DNA of 64,000 nucleotides from Guadua angustifolia (GCA_036346375.1 CM070508.1:21830852-21894851), one strand, 5' to 3'. Numbered from the stretch's first letter, positions 46,469 through 58,202 are shown. Made by a program: numbers and translations. The notes: generated from the sequence alone by a model not told the origin.

Positions 46469-46617
46469 CCGTTATACTAAGAAGAGTGACTTCGGAGATA
46501 TTTTGTTCATGGATTCGCCCGAGATTAATGTGCTGCCTGATTTTGATGTTGATCCAATAGATAAAAATATGAGCTATACATAAAAGAAAGTATTACTCAC
46601 CTTATACATAGACAACC

Positions 46618-47129
46618 CACTACCAGGGAAACAACTTTTAGTCCCGGTTAGCAACTGGTTTTAGTCCCGGTTGCCAAACCGGGACTAAAGGTCATAGATC
46701 TTTAGTCCCGGTTCGCTCAACCGGGACTATAGCCCTCCTACGGTGTAGAAAATATCTAAAAAATTATGGCGAACTCAAGACTCGAACCTGGAACCTCGTG
46801 ACTCCAGCCTCACCCTTCTAACCAACACACCCACCATCGCGTATCAGAATCGCGTACTGATATACATAGAATATGCATTCCTTTTGAACTTTCCTCAAAT
46901 GAGGTATCAGTACCGGTTCGTAATATGAACCGGTACTAAAGCCCTCATCAGTACTGGTTCGTGTTACTTAACCTATCGATGAAGCATCAAGACGGTTAGT
47001 GTATTTAACCGCATCGAAAGCCCACGACAATTCTGTAGTCAATGAACCGGTACTGAAACCCTCATCAGTACGGGTTCAAATCCAATCGGGACTGATGAGT
47101 CGGTATGGAAGGTCTGATCTGTAGTAGTG
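46618..47129. mobile_element. Small CACTA derivative, 512 bp
   Basis: Ends CACTACCAGGGAAAC and, inverted, CACTACTACAGATCAGACC, with perfect 3-bp duplication ACC (46615-46617, 47130-47132). The left side has four copies of TTTAGTCCCGGTT in both directions, the right side TACCGGTTCG/GAACCGGTACT words. No coding capacity. Confidence 0.85.
46768..46840 (-). other. tRNA-like relic inside the small CACTA element
   Basis: Minus strand has a D-arm/A-box-like GTTGGTTAGAAGGGTGAGG, a possible anticodon stem (GTGA...TCAC) and a good B box GGTTCGAGTCT (plus 46778-46788), with GCGA/TCGC at the ends. Stems are too imperfect for a functional tRNA; a tRNA- or SINE-derived relic fits better. Confidence 0.5.
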
Positions 47130-47132
47130 ACC

Positions 47133-48281
47133 TCACAACGCAGATAAATATTAGGGCAGCTATACTTCAAATCAAGGTAACGATAGAGATGAATAATACC
47201 ACCAGCACATGGTAGCATTGTCTCATTTGTAGCCACGGGATTCGAGAAACAAAAACGGTCAAGATCTCATCGCCGCCGTGATTCGCTGCAATAGATCAGC
47301 CAATCTCATGCTTTGGTTTTTCCATGCAGCCGTTTAGAAGTGGGTACGCATTTAGTAATGGCACAGTGCCATCCCAATCCCTTCACCACGTAATTAATGA
47401 TAGCTCCAACCTCGGTCATCACCTGAACCATTCATTACTCGAATCAGGCGAGCTATGTAGTGGAGTACTACTAATGATTTAAATGTGAGACCGGTATGGT
47501 TGGTGGCTACTACCGCGCGCTACACGAAATGGCACACCTCAAGTATTCGGTGGATCTACGTAAAAGGTATAAAGAGAAATCAATGGTACGTGGTATAGCT
47601 AGCTACCAGCAAGTACACCCTACACAGATCTACCGTGTTTGTCTCATGCTTAAGAGATTTTGTAATTTAATGATTTAGCATAGGATTCTGAAAGCATAGT
47701 TTTTTTCGGTGTTTATAGACTGATGCACGGGCAAATAACCTCTAGACAAATCACATCACATATGAGATGTTGACTTCACAGAGCTTCGTCAATTGTCGGG
47801 ACTCGGGAATGTATAGCCTCGTACGCATGGGAAACGCAAACTCACTATTCAGAGCAGACGCCCACCGTTTAAGACTTAAGCAGAGACGTCCATGAGACGG
47901 ATAATTTTTCAAGACTTTTGAGCATGCTTCTCTTTTCGAATTGTACTAGTTTTTACATCAGATGTGCAGTGTGACATTCAGGTAAAAAACATGAATTTAA
48001 TTTGTATGCTATATGAATCCCCTGGCTAGGTACTCCAAGACGGTGGCATTGGTCTTCAGTAAAACAATCAACGAAATACATCAAGAGTTAGAGGTAGCTA
48101 TTGCATTTTTGCTGTCGTCAAACCCTTGTTATATCCTTCGTTCAACCGTCTGTGTACTGTTTACATAACATTTTTACGACGCCGAGTTGATTCTTCTTTC
48201 GGAAGAATATGCAAAATTCATAATTCTCAAGTCGCAACATTGTCGAACCACTAAAACTTTTACAATGAACTTGCGGTTGTG
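47133..48281. other. Intergenic stretch, nothing assigned
   Basis: Mixed-composition single-copy-looking DNA. The longest frames (47496-47678 and 47039-47236) are about 60 codons and lack recognisable domains. Confidence 0.4.
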
Positions 48282-48289
48282 AGCCCATC

Positions 48290-49030
48290 CAGATTTCAAA
48301 TTTCGTTTTTGGACCACATCTTGGGGCAACCGAAATCTAAAATTTTGGTAAGATTTCAGAATTTCAGTAGAAATTCAAAAACCAAAATTTGGTATTTTTG
48401 AGGAACCCTAAACTGAAATTTCGATCCGTTTCAACCACTTGTGAAATAGTCTCCTGAGGTTAGAAAAAAGTTGAAAAAAATATGAAAAAAATTATGCAAA
48501 CATTTATCTAATTTTCTATCTGTATGAATACAAAATACTAAGCATTTATTTCGAACAAACATAAAACTCTAGCATATTAGAATCGTTTGTGATAAGCTCA
48601 TATCACAAAACGGTTCTAGACAGTTCCTTAGAATTATCTATGATATGATCTTTTCTTGTATTGATCATGGTTAAGGAGTTTAGGTCGACATGTTAGCTCC
48701 ATATATGATGAGACTTCTGAATTGAATCACCATACGGTGACATTTTATACGAGGTTTTAGGGTTACATAATTTGTATATGTATTTATTTTGTATATTTTT
48801 AACATTTATTATTCATAAAAGGCATTACAATTCGCCAAAAAAATTGTGGGAAATTCGATCCAACAAACATGAAAATCAGTCGAATTTATGATCATCTTGA
48901 TCCAAAAGGCTGAAATCTCGGTGAAATTGACTTAATTCTCAATGGAATTCATTGTAGCAATTTGAAAATTTTTTATTTTTTTATCTCACTGAGATTTGGA
49001 ATCTCGGCTCCACGAGATTTTGAACCCCTA
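48290..49030. mobile_element. Non-autonomous hAT-like element, 741 bp
   Basis: Perfect 8-bp duplication AGCCCATC (48282-48289, 49031-49038). Left end CAGATTTCAAATTTCGTTTT, right end inverted TAGGGGTTCAAAATCTCGTG: imperfect terminal inverted repeats similar to those of the intron element at 30905. AT-rich inside, no transposase. Confidence 0.82.
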
Positions 49031-49038
49031 AGCCCATC

Positions 49039-49630
49039 TAGCATAAAAATGCATGAGTTCGTAAACAAACCTACCCGTACCAGAAAGTAAGCACCAAAAT
49101 GCTTGTGCATATTCATAAGAGGATCATATGTGCAAATACAAGATCACTTTACAACTTTAAGTCTTTAGACCCAACATGACCAAACATAAAACATGTATGA
49201 ATGTATGTCAAAAATGCCGATTTGAACCCATGTTCAGGTGCACCCACAATCTCCACCCTCCCTTGATGCATCAAGATTTGTGCAAAATAATTGGTTAGAA
49301 TTCGGAAAACAATAATGTCATGTCAGCAAATTTAAATGTAACTCCTAAACCACTCTCCTGCCCATTTGAATTTTGAATTTCATGCACTGTACTTGTTGGA
49401 TGGAGACATCAGTATTATACACCAAATCATATTTGTGCCAAATACAATGTATTTTACACATATTTATACAATATAAACCTCACAATGGGTACATGCATCT
49501 GTACAACGTATTGTACCCATGTACCGTACAAGTGTAGAGAGATAGGATATAGATAACATGGCATGTAGAGAGGACCCAACCTGGATTAGAGGAAGATGAC
49601 TTTAGGTGACGGTCTACTCCTCGACAATTT
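49039..49630. other. Intergenic AT-rich stretch, nothing assigned
   Basis: No coding signal or termini of a mobile element seen. Confidence 0.4.
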
Positions 49631-49639
49631 AGATTATGG

Positions 49640-50110
49640 TGAGGTGGACGACGACGAGAGATGGTGTACTCCTCGACGACGTGGATTCCGGTGAGGAGGA
49701 CGACGATGGGAGATGGTGTACTCCTCGATGACGCTGGATGATGTACCTAAGCGGCACGGTGCAAGCCCGTATTTGGTACCGTCAAGTTCGATAGTGATGT
49801 TGGCAAGGTGGATAACTCTAAGTGATGTACCTGGCCAGCATAGTGCACACTTGGACCTAGTACCAGTGGGGTGGATGATGGCACAGGTGAGAACAAAGAT
49901 GGGTGTACTATGGAGGAAAGATGCACAAAGGAGAAAGATGTGGTGTACCTGGGCTGTGCGGTGACGCCTGGATCCAGTACAGGCAAAGTGGATGATGACG
50001 CCAATGAGGAAGAAGATGGGTGCACCAGGGAGGAGAGATGCATGGTAGAGGTAGATGTAGTGTACCTGACCAGCGCGGTGCACACCTAGATATAGCACAA
50101 GCGAGGTGGA
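49640..50110. repeat. Minisatellite: 53-bp then about 113-117-bp imperfect tandem units
   Basis: GGTGAGGTGGACGACGACG...GATGGTGTACTCCTCGACGA repeats with a period near 53 bp (about 49640-49740). Then GATG(TGGT)GTACCTG...GCGGTG...GATGGGTGCAC...GAGAGATGCA repeats starting at about 49737, 49824, 49937 and 50054. A minus-strand frame (49634-50194) stays open because the repeat lacks stops in that frame; I do not treat it as a gene. Confidence 0.7.
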
Positions 50111-50240
50111 CAACGTTGTCGGCGAGGAAGAAGATGTGTCACATTGGTTGTATCTCCATGTAAATACAGCTTGGGCGTGCAATCCAATAATCAAAACAAC
50201 AAAACTTGCATTATAGAGAAGTATTGTATCTAACTACATA

Positions 50241-51275
50241 CTCCCTCTTTCCAAGTTTATAAGGTGAATTTTTGAATGGTCTTGACTATAAATATAGGGT
50301 GTATTTCATATTCTAGTGCAAAATTAGTGTGATGTTCCTTCTATACCCCTAATAAATATCCACCTTTACTTTATATTGTCCACATACATGCATTCAAGTT
50401 AGTACTTATAGGGATGGCAATCGGGTCGGGTACCTGCGGGTCCAGCCTCCGTGGACCCGGACCCGAGACTTGAAGTTTGGATCCGGACCAAGTCACCACG
50501 GTCTAAACTCGACTGGACCCGGACCGACGGTACTGGACCGAATGGGTACCCAGACCCATTTCGAATCATGCATAGTCTGTGAGGTACTGGAGGTGTGGTG
50601 GCGAAGAACTGACCACAGAAACGAAGTCTGCAGGACAAGAGGAGAGCGGTAGATGCATACGTAAACGAAGGCTTCATGTCACTGGGATTTTTTTCGACCA
50701 CGAATCGACTACGTAAACGAAGACCCGAGAGAATCGACTACGTAAACGGTTCGCAGATGGCGCTCTGGTGGTCATGGGATTTTTCGGAGAGCATGGCTTT
50801 TCCCGCGCCTTGATGCCTCGCCCTCGACGCCGCGCCTTGACGCCGACCATGCGGCGCCTTGACGCTCGAAACTAATGCTCGCCGCGCGCTTTTAGACGCT
50901 GACACTCCACGCTGCGCCTCGAAGGCTCAAGCGTCCCTGCTCAAAAACGTTGGAAAGAACAAGCTGGAAATAAAAATTGAAAGGAAGGACAACTGACAGC
51001 ATGATGGATATCAGATTTGCCCCTAACTCTAGTAACGGATCCAGGTCTGGGTACCCACGGATCCAAAATGAGACCCAGACCCGGACCCGGACCTGAACCC
51101 GGACCCGAAATAATATACCCATGGGTCCAAATTTGGACCCGGACCCGGACCCATGGGTATTTTTGCCATCCCTAAGTACTTAGTGATATCAATTAGAAGT
51201 AATGTAGTCATTTTCAATATATCCTTGATATATGTGTTACGAAGAAATACACCTTATAAACTTGGACGAAGGGAG
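50241..51275. mobile_element. Stowaway MITE (about 261 bp) split by a hAT element
   Basis: Ends CTCCCTCTTTCCAAGTTTAT and ...TAAACTTGGACGAAGGGAG, with TA on each side (50239-50240, 51276-51277). Removing 50409-51174 and one 8-bp duplication leaves about 261 bp, close to the 265-bp relative at 29361-29625. Confidence 0.88.
50409..51174. mobile_element. Non-autonomous hAT element, 766 bp, nested in Stowaway
   Basis: Perfect 12-bp terminal inverted repeats TAGGGATGGCAA / TTGCCATCCCTA and a perfect 8-bp duplication AGTACTTA (50401-50408, 51175-51182). Subterminal GGACCCGGACCCG words occur at both ends in inverse orientation. No transposase-like frame. Confidence 0.92.
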
Positions 51276-51499
51276 TATTGTTTACTGGCCACAGCAATAA
51301 ACCTTGCAAGGGAGAAGGGAGATATAAGATAAACATTTATTGTTTAGACCCACTTAATAAATTAAATGCATTGAGAGAGTTATATCTAATGTATTTCCAA
51401 ATGATGTGGTGGACATTATATACAACTTTATCATATTTGCACTAGGAATACCCTAAGGCACTAGGCAAGCTCTATGCAAGGTTTGAGGTGTAAGCCCTC

Positions 51500-51870
51500 G
51501 GTTATATGGTTTGGACATTATTCATCATTTATTCTTTAAGTGTATTGTTGATAAGATTGGTCGGGCTCTGGTTCTAAAATGTTTTATAAAAGATATTGTT
51601 CCTGATGTTGAATCTATAGTAAGGTGTTGGTTGAGTAATATTGAAACCTCATTTCTAAATATGGTTTTGCTACTTTGATGTGGAATATTAGGAAATAGGG
51701 ATACAACATTTGGTTCTAGAAATCTAAGTTGACAGGAATGCTTGTGGGAATATTAGGAAACAGAGATATAATATTTGGCTGTAGTAACCCTGTTGACATA
51801 GATGGTTGAAATTTGTTTCTATCTTAAGATTTCTGGTTTTGTTGGAAAAATCCAGGGGCGAACCCTTAAT
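51500..51870 (+). pseudogene. Probable LINE C-terminal relic
   Basis: Plus-strand reading with stops gives a HHLFFKC block (about 51520-51540), as in the zinc-binding region after LINE reverse transcriptase, and later GNRD-IFG blocks (about 51690 and 51755) typical of the tail. Weak, because the frame is broken several times and I rely on motif order. Confidence 0.4.
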
Positions 51871-52169
51871 ACTAATGGCAAGTTCTATACATTAAACTAT
51901 TTTGCTTTTGATCGGTCATATTTTTTAGAGACAATTGGTAGGAGCTCTGCGATTGCATTATAGGAGCAAAGCAAAGTAATTTAACTAAGACATTTTCGAA
52001 GAAGACATCTAGGAACTAAAGAAAAATGTTGCTTTTAAGTTACACCCCACTTTAAAAATCCCACCTTTACAATAATATTAAATAAACTAAGGTTTAGTTT
52101 TCTCACTACTACGGAAATGAATACTTTTAATGATGATAAAAAATATCTAGATGTTTAACTTCTTATTGT

Positions 52170-52189
52170 GAGAGAGAGAGAGAGAGAGT
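52170..52189. repeat. (GA)n microsatellite
   Basis: Ten GA units within AT-rich DNA. Confidence 0.95.
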
Positions 52190-52329
52190 AATTTAAATGT
52201 TCATATGAAATTATTCAATTTACAAATAGTAATCTAATTATAGAAAGCAGCCAAAAAGTTAGATGCAAGGATATAGGAAAATAAAACCATGGCCATTGCT
52301 ACATTTATCGTGATTCATCGTATATTCAT

Positions 52330-52789
52330 TTATTTCCCAGTGATTGCAAATTGCACATATAAAATGAAGCCTACAAACAAGATATATGACATAGAAAAGC
52401 TATTGGATGCCACAAAAACTTGAGATGAGGTAGAACAACTAAAGAGAAAGTCTGATATAATGGAATAGAACATAAGTGAAGAAGATTTTGAGTTAACAAC
52501 AAAGATTTATGAGATGAGATAAAAGCTAAAAGACATAAATGGTAAATCGCAAGATATTGAATCTTTCAACAATGTACTTATCACTAAGGAGCACCAGGTG
52601 AATGCAAAGCTAGAAGAAACCAAAGCTAAGCTTATATAAGTAATATAAATGTTTCTAGTATTTAATTCGATATGATTACTGATAATATACCAAGACACCA
52701 TTTTCACAACAACATGATCGCTTTTGTAGGGATTAAGAGTTATGACTAGAAGTCAATCAATTATTGGTGTCAAACAAATGGGCCATATG
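52330..52789 (+). pseudogene. FDM/IDN2-like (XH-domain) gene relic, upstream part
   Basis: A plus-strand frame (about 52363-52637), with three early stops and a stop at its end, gives a coiled-coil pattern ending in IESFNNVLITKEHQVNAKLE and ETKAKLI. This has the spacing of the segment before the XH domain in FACTOR OF DNA METHYLATION/IDN2 proteins (ESLNQTLI-KER-SNDELQ type). After an intron-like gap ending TTTTGTAG (52729), a second exon-like block begins with an RSQSIIGVKQMG segment, the start of XH, and is cut at 52789 by the solo LTR. These proteins bind RNA in RNA-directed DNA methylation; this copy is a fragment. Confidence 0.55.
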
Positions 52790-55700
52790 TGTAACATCCC
52801 AAATTTTGCATTTCTTGAATTTATTATGCATTTTCTATTTTTGGAATTTATTTGGATTTGTTGGAATTTTTTGGAAATAAACCTTTTGTCAAAGTATATT
52901 TGAAAATCTAAAAAGTTTAAATACAACTTTGCTGGAAATATTTTATTTGAGTTCCAAATGCTCTTAAATATTTTCTGATATTTTTGCTATTTATTTGGGC
53001 TTTATCAATTTTTGGGATTTATTTTATTAGAAAAGCTTTTAAAAACCGGTCACACAGTGTTGGGCCATGGCCCATGGCCAGCCGGCCCATTTTCCATGCT
53101 GCGAGCCCAACCATAGCTCGCTCAGCTCGCTTTGCCATGAAACCCTAAGAGCCCTGTCGTTGGATCAGATTTGTGTGGCCACGATTTCACCACATCGTCC
53201 GCGCGTTCTGAGCCGCTAGTTCAGTGCCACGTGTGCGGTGGAGATCAAGTTGTGTTGAGCCATCGTATCCCATACAGACTCCGTTGTCGTCGTTGTTTTC
53301 ACCACAGAATCTGCGCTAAACCCGTCTCCCGAGAAGCCTATTTAAGGCGCCACTGCTTGCATTGAACGCCTCGTCCTGTGTCGCACGTACCGCCCTAGAG
53401 CACGCTCATCGAGGAACCCTAGCGCTGTCGCTTGAGCTCGCCGAAGTTGCCGGTGCTTCACCACTCTTTTGCGCGAGAGTTTGTTGTCGTTTAGCCATTT
53501 CTGTCGTCGCCAAGACCCTCATCAGATTCGCCGCATCAAGACACATTAGAACCAGGTGATAACGTTGCCGAAGAAGCCCTAGAACACTGTCGCCATGGTT
53601 GTCATTTTTCGTCTTCGGTGAGAAGCCGCCGTCCTGTAGTGCCACGACATTGCCGTCTTCGAAAGCTTTGCCGACAGTGGAGACGGTCCACGATGGACCA
53701 ATGCCGGTCGTGGACCAGGTCCATGCGTTGAGACACGTGTCACCTTTTGATTGGGCCACATGTCACTGACACAATAAATCATTTTTCCCGTATACGAATA
53801 ATTCATTTAATTCATATTTTTCTATTTTTTGATTTTTTTATTTTAAACTTTGTTTAGCTCGTTCTCCGTCATGCGAACTCCGATTGAGATGATTCTAGTT
53901 TTTAAAATTTTTCTAAAATTGAGCTCTATTTAATGGTTATTTTTATTTAATTTTTAGAGTTGGTTTTGCTCTTTGTTTTGGGTATTTAATTCTTTTTCGC
54001 TCGTTTCATGTAGACGTTGAAGTGCCTAGGGAATTTGTAAGCGAGGAGACAACCAAAGACCAAGGTCCGAGCAAGATCTAGAGCTCTTTGAAGTCAAGTT
54101 GTGATTTGATAATGTTGAACCCATGTTTAAACATTATATATTTTTTAAAGTATTGCATACTAATTTAATTATTACTTGTTTCCAATTAATTTGGGTATGG
54201 CTATTCATTTCATTTTAGATGCATTCACTTTGCTATATTGTACGTCATATTTCATTTTTCACCCTAGTGTGGTTGCTAATAATTGGTAGCTATTAATTGC
54301 CAATGTGGGATAGTTAGAATGCAAGTAATATGCTTAGCCATGCAACAAGTCATCATTTTATATGAAAAGGTTAATCTTGCTTAATGAATTATGGAACATA
54401 TTTATTAACTTGTGTATCAGGTGTTGTCACACAATATTGTTGTTATTGATGGCACATGGTGCAGGGTAAAATAATTAGGGTGGTAAAATGATTTAGGCTG
54501 AGGCAAGTGTCAAGAATTTGTGGTGGGCCAATATGGCATTTGTTGATGCATGGTTATGGTGAATTTTTAGTTAGTCTTACCTTTGTCAATTAAGGACTTA
54601 ACCTTATAAACATTTGAACTGAGTCATTTATATAACCATAAGTCTGGTATGGGACAGACCTAGTGGATTAATTTGTTATGTCTAGGTTTTGGTGCTGTCG
54701 TGGTGGTGTGAGTCTCGACTATATGGGTAAACTCACATGGCATAAGAGGGGGCCCTTAGTGTGGTAACCAATCCCTTCAGTGTTGAAACCTGAGCGGGCA
54801 GTACTGGTTTTAGACAGGGCATTGGAAAGGTCTTGTTATAATCACTCGCCTTTGTAGTGTTATGATTGTATTTTGTGGGTAAAGTGTATAATCTCTGTAG
54901 AGTTTCGAACATATTAGAATAGCCATGCTTACGGTATTGAGCATTACTCAGTGATTACAGTCAAGAGCTAGTTTTTATTAAAATAAATGTGGGGATGGAG
55001 GTTGTATGCCTATGGAGTGTGGAATATAATTTAAGGTTGTGAGTTGGTTTATTTGATAAATAACTATGAAATTTATTATTGTTAATATTTGTTTTGTTGT
55101 CTTTTCAATCAATTTATGCTATTCTTTCATAAATTTTGTTTTATTGCAAAATAACTCTGTCAGCCATTCATTTGGAATAAGCCATGCATATAGTATATTA
55201 GACTTGCATTCTGTGCACAACTTGTTGAGTGCTTTATGTACTTACCCTTTGCAACAAAACATCACCAGTTGGAGTGGAGGCTATGCCCATTTTTTAGGAG
55301 TGTAGGATTAAGAATAACTGACTAGAGGGGGGTGAATAGGAGGTTTCTAAATTTTTTAGTTCTAATTGCAATTAACAAAATTACTAAGTAAGAATTTTAA
55401 TTTTTCACAACTAAAGCTAAGTTCTCTAGAATTCACTAAGTGCTCCAACAATTAAGATATAAGCAAGATATGATTCTAAGCACACGATCGATATGATTAA
55501 ATTGTTAGAAATGTAAATTGAGCATAGGAATGAAAAAATAAAACCACAAGAGAAGGAGACATAAGAATTTATCCTATGGTCTCGGAGACCTGCTGGTCTC
55601 CTCTAATTCACGTTGAGGTGTGACTTGAACAACTTCAAGTCAGCTCCAACCTCTTGAGCCTTCCTCGCTCTAGGTAGGCAAACTCCGGACTTCACAGCTT

Positions 55701-57057
55701 GTCGGGGGTTCTCACAATCTCCGTCGAGAAGCTCACCACATACGAATGCCTTCAAGCTGTCTAGGAGGCGGCAACCTTCAAGAGTAATAAGTCTTGATGC
55801 TTGCTTGAGTTTCGAATCAAGTGTTTAAGGGCTCAACACTAAATGCAACACTCATATTGATCCCAACTCTCTCAAAATGAGAATTTAATGCACTTAATGA
55901 GTTAGAGACTTTCTAGAGCTCACGAATGATCAATGAGGTAAAAGAGATACTCTAGAATGCAGGTGGTGGGTATTTGTAACCCCCAGCAACCAAATATGGT
56001 TGTTGGCTAAAACTATCTCAAAATTGCCCTGGGAGGCTGGACGTACTGCTCTAGGGCCAATATGATTGCTCTCCTCAGTAGCCAATAGTCGCTACAGTGC
56101 ATTAAATGCACTATCAATGACCGTTGGTCACTGTGGCCGGTATAACCAAGGTCACTCCAATCATACTGGGCTTTAAATTTGCACCCATAGCCAAAATTTG
56201 TGCTCTCTAAAAATTGGGGCCGAAGTGCCCCTGGTCATACCACCGGCCGGTATGACCGAGCTACTTAGTGGCTAGCGCACTTGGTTCTGGAAAATATAGA
56301 CCATTTTGTGGTCGGTGCTACCGCCGGTTGGTAGCACCGGCCACATTGGCCAAAAAGTGCATCTCCCGGTGATTTTTACTTTTCCACTTGAATGCAATGT
56401 CATAAAAAATCAAATGTGAATGAATTGGGTCTCTAAACATTTTCTAACATTGAACAAGTATCCAAGACCCCTCTTAATAGTACGATGCCTATTCTAGCAA
56501 TCCGATCTTTTTCTCCAAGTACCGAAATCGGCAAAAGCTATAAGAGATTCTTAAATTTTGTACCTTAACCATCTTGTCTCGATGCATTGATCTTCTTTTT
56601 CACCATTTTCATTTTCCCATGATGGCCGAAATCCGGACCAACCTATTCTCAAAATACTCAATTTGAAAATATTAGTCATTTAATCATAATTGTCATTAAT
56701 TACCAAAACCAAATCGAATTAGGGGCCTAGATGCTTTCAAGGAGGAGTTTCATGAAGAAGCGGACAACTAAGGTGTGAACCTTCTCAGTTGCCTATAGCA
56801 AATTGAAGGGTTACTACGAATAAGTTTATTTCTGTTGTAATTTATTTATTTTTTAGTCTTAGCTCTACATAGTGTAATCATGTAAGGTGGACTATAAGGT
56901 CGTCTAACAGTTATATTCAATTTGATGAAATCTTTATTCATGATATCGTTATGTATGATTGTGATATTCATCTATGTTGAGCATGTGTGCACTAGCGTGA
57001 TTCTGGACTAGTGCAGAGTACACAGAGGGTTCAGATTTGCATATTCGGACCTCGATA
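52790..57057 (+). mobile_element. Second TGTAACATCCC solo LTR (about 2.8 kb), split by a solo copia LTR
   Basis: Starts TGTAACATCCCAAATTTTGC and ends TATTCGGACCTCGATA; colinear with 7552-21806 (GC-rich block with TATTTAAGG at 53339, GCTCGTTCTCC block at 53857, TAGACGTTGAAG at 54013, GAGGGGGCCCTTAGTG at 54746). Flanks ATATG (52785-52789) and ATGTG (57058-57062) are a 5-bp duplication with one mismatch. The terminal CA has become TA. No PBS, PPT or coding region, hence solo. It sits inside the XH-domain gene relic. Confidence 0.85.
55301..56739 (-). mobile_element. Solo LTR of a Sirevirus-like copia element, reverse orientation (1439 bp)
   Basis: On the minus strand it starts TGAAAGCATCTAGGCCCCTA and ends ...ATTCACCCCCCTCTAGTC...CCTACA, the conserved ends of many Sirevirus LTRs in grasses. 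Perfect 5-bp duplication AGGAG (55296-55300, 56740-56744). No internal sequence remains. Confidence 0.9.
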
Positions 57058-57062
57058 ATGTG

Positions 57063-57200
57063 TCGAAGCTATGAAACTTCAGAAAGAACCGAAAAGCCTC
57101 TGTTGTGGATTGTGGAAGCTGTGTCAAATATGATGGCAGACATAGAAAACTCCTAAGGTCACCTTGTCTTGATCTATCAAATAATGTTGTCTCTCAATGT
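57063..57200 (+). pseudogene. FDM/IDN2-like gene relic, downstream part
   Basis: Directly after the solo LTR the plus strand reads an A-V-S-N-M-M-A-D-I-E-N-S-stop segment (about 57110-57155), similar in spacing to the XH-domain (LC)xxWQxxIxNxxWHPF block. With the upstream part at 52330-52789 it suggests the LTR landed in the XH exon. The match is short and tentative. Confidence 0.35.
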
Positions 57201-57269
57201 ATGTTTGTTGATCTTTGTGGTTGTCGACGATCGGGATCGCCAACCGCAAGAAATGAGATGAGGGGTTAG

Positions 57270-57897
57270 TGTGATACGGGACCCGAGCTGCGCTTCGCTC
57301 AAACGGTGGAATGGGGTAGACGTGACGATGGTCGGAGCAAGACGACAGCGAGCGTGAGGCCAAGATTTATACTGGTTCGAGCCCCTGGGGAGGTAATAGC
57401 TCTACTCCAGTCGCCCTGCGGTAGTATTCTTAGCTATTTCTGAGTACAGGGGTGTGTTACGGCTCAAGTTCTACAATGGCAATGTCTAAGTTTGAGCTAT
57501 GGCGTGTTGTGTGTTGTCTTCGTGTCCCTCGAGAGACTGCGCATCCTTGGTCTTATACCTCCTCTGCATGTAACGAATGGGAGAGATTCCCGGGAAGTGG
57601 CCTTCATGCACGTTGAGGGCTGGCAGTAACTGCTCCGGACTTGATGCGCGCACCTGCTTCATCCCCACGACCCGTGTTTTGGCAACCGCCGGTCAAATGC
57701 TCGATCCGAAATCCAAGGGTGGACTACGGACGAGCGAGAGCCGACCGACCTCGAGGTCGTCTTGGTGGGCCGTGTCGGGTCAGCCAGCGCTCTAGGTCGA
57801 GCATCTCAAGATACGCCTGTGTCGTGGTCGAGGCCTCCGAGTTTGGGGTCCGTTGACCGCTGCTGGCTGGCGGTCAAGGGACGCCCAGCCCTCGTCA
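57270..57897 (-). repeat. 3' LTR of the right gypsy element (about 628 bp)
   Basis: Plus strand TGTGATACGGGACCCGAGC to GCCCAGCCCTCGTCA, TG...CA. The PPT-side edge is firm because of the adjacent CTCGGGGGCTAG tract; the outer edge is less sure. Minus strand begins TGACGAG, as does the LTR at 3809-4746. A minus-strand TATA (TATAAGA) is at 57551-57557. Confidence 0.75.
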
Positions 57898-57912
57898 GCT
57901 AGCCCCCGAGGC
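57898..57912 (-). other. Polypurine tract of the right gypsy element
   Basis: Minus strand GCCTCGGGGGCTAGC directly before the 3' LTR start TGACGAGGG. The CTCGGGGGCTA form is usual for this group of elements in grasses. Confidence 0.75.
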
Positions 57913-58196
57913 TTAAGGTCGTGGCAGGAACACGGTCCGACCTTGAGCCTCTACAGTCGGGACTGGTTTCTGGAACCTTCGAGCTTGAGGTCGAGGTCGG
58001 GCGGAAAGCGTAACGCCAGGCCGTGTTGAAACGACACCTGGCGCCTCTTGATCTCTGGAACCCCAATACGGATGCAAACGGTCGGTGGACACCTGCTATG
58101 TCTCAGAACCGCAGCCCAGGCCTTAATTGCACCTGTCAAATCGCGGCCGGCACACCCTTCGAAGCGCCGTGGACTGGATTCGGCGACGACGCAGCC

Positions 58197-58202
58197 TATA
58201 AA
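58197..58202 (+). promoter_or_regulatory. TATA box of the antisense ORF
   Basis: GCAGCCTATAAACCCGAAAC, with the first ATG of the antisense gene 117 bp downstream (58319) and a C-rich leader between them. This suggests the antisense gene has its own plus-strand promoter just outside the 3' LTR. Confidence 0.55.

Noticed and set aside
46768..46840. Functional tRNA gene
   Set aside because: Stems have several mismatches and it sits inside a transposon with clear ends; only A/B-box likeness is kept.
49634..50194. 186-codon minus-strand protein gene
   Set aside because: The frame is a by-product of a tandem repeat without stops; no domain or start context supports it.
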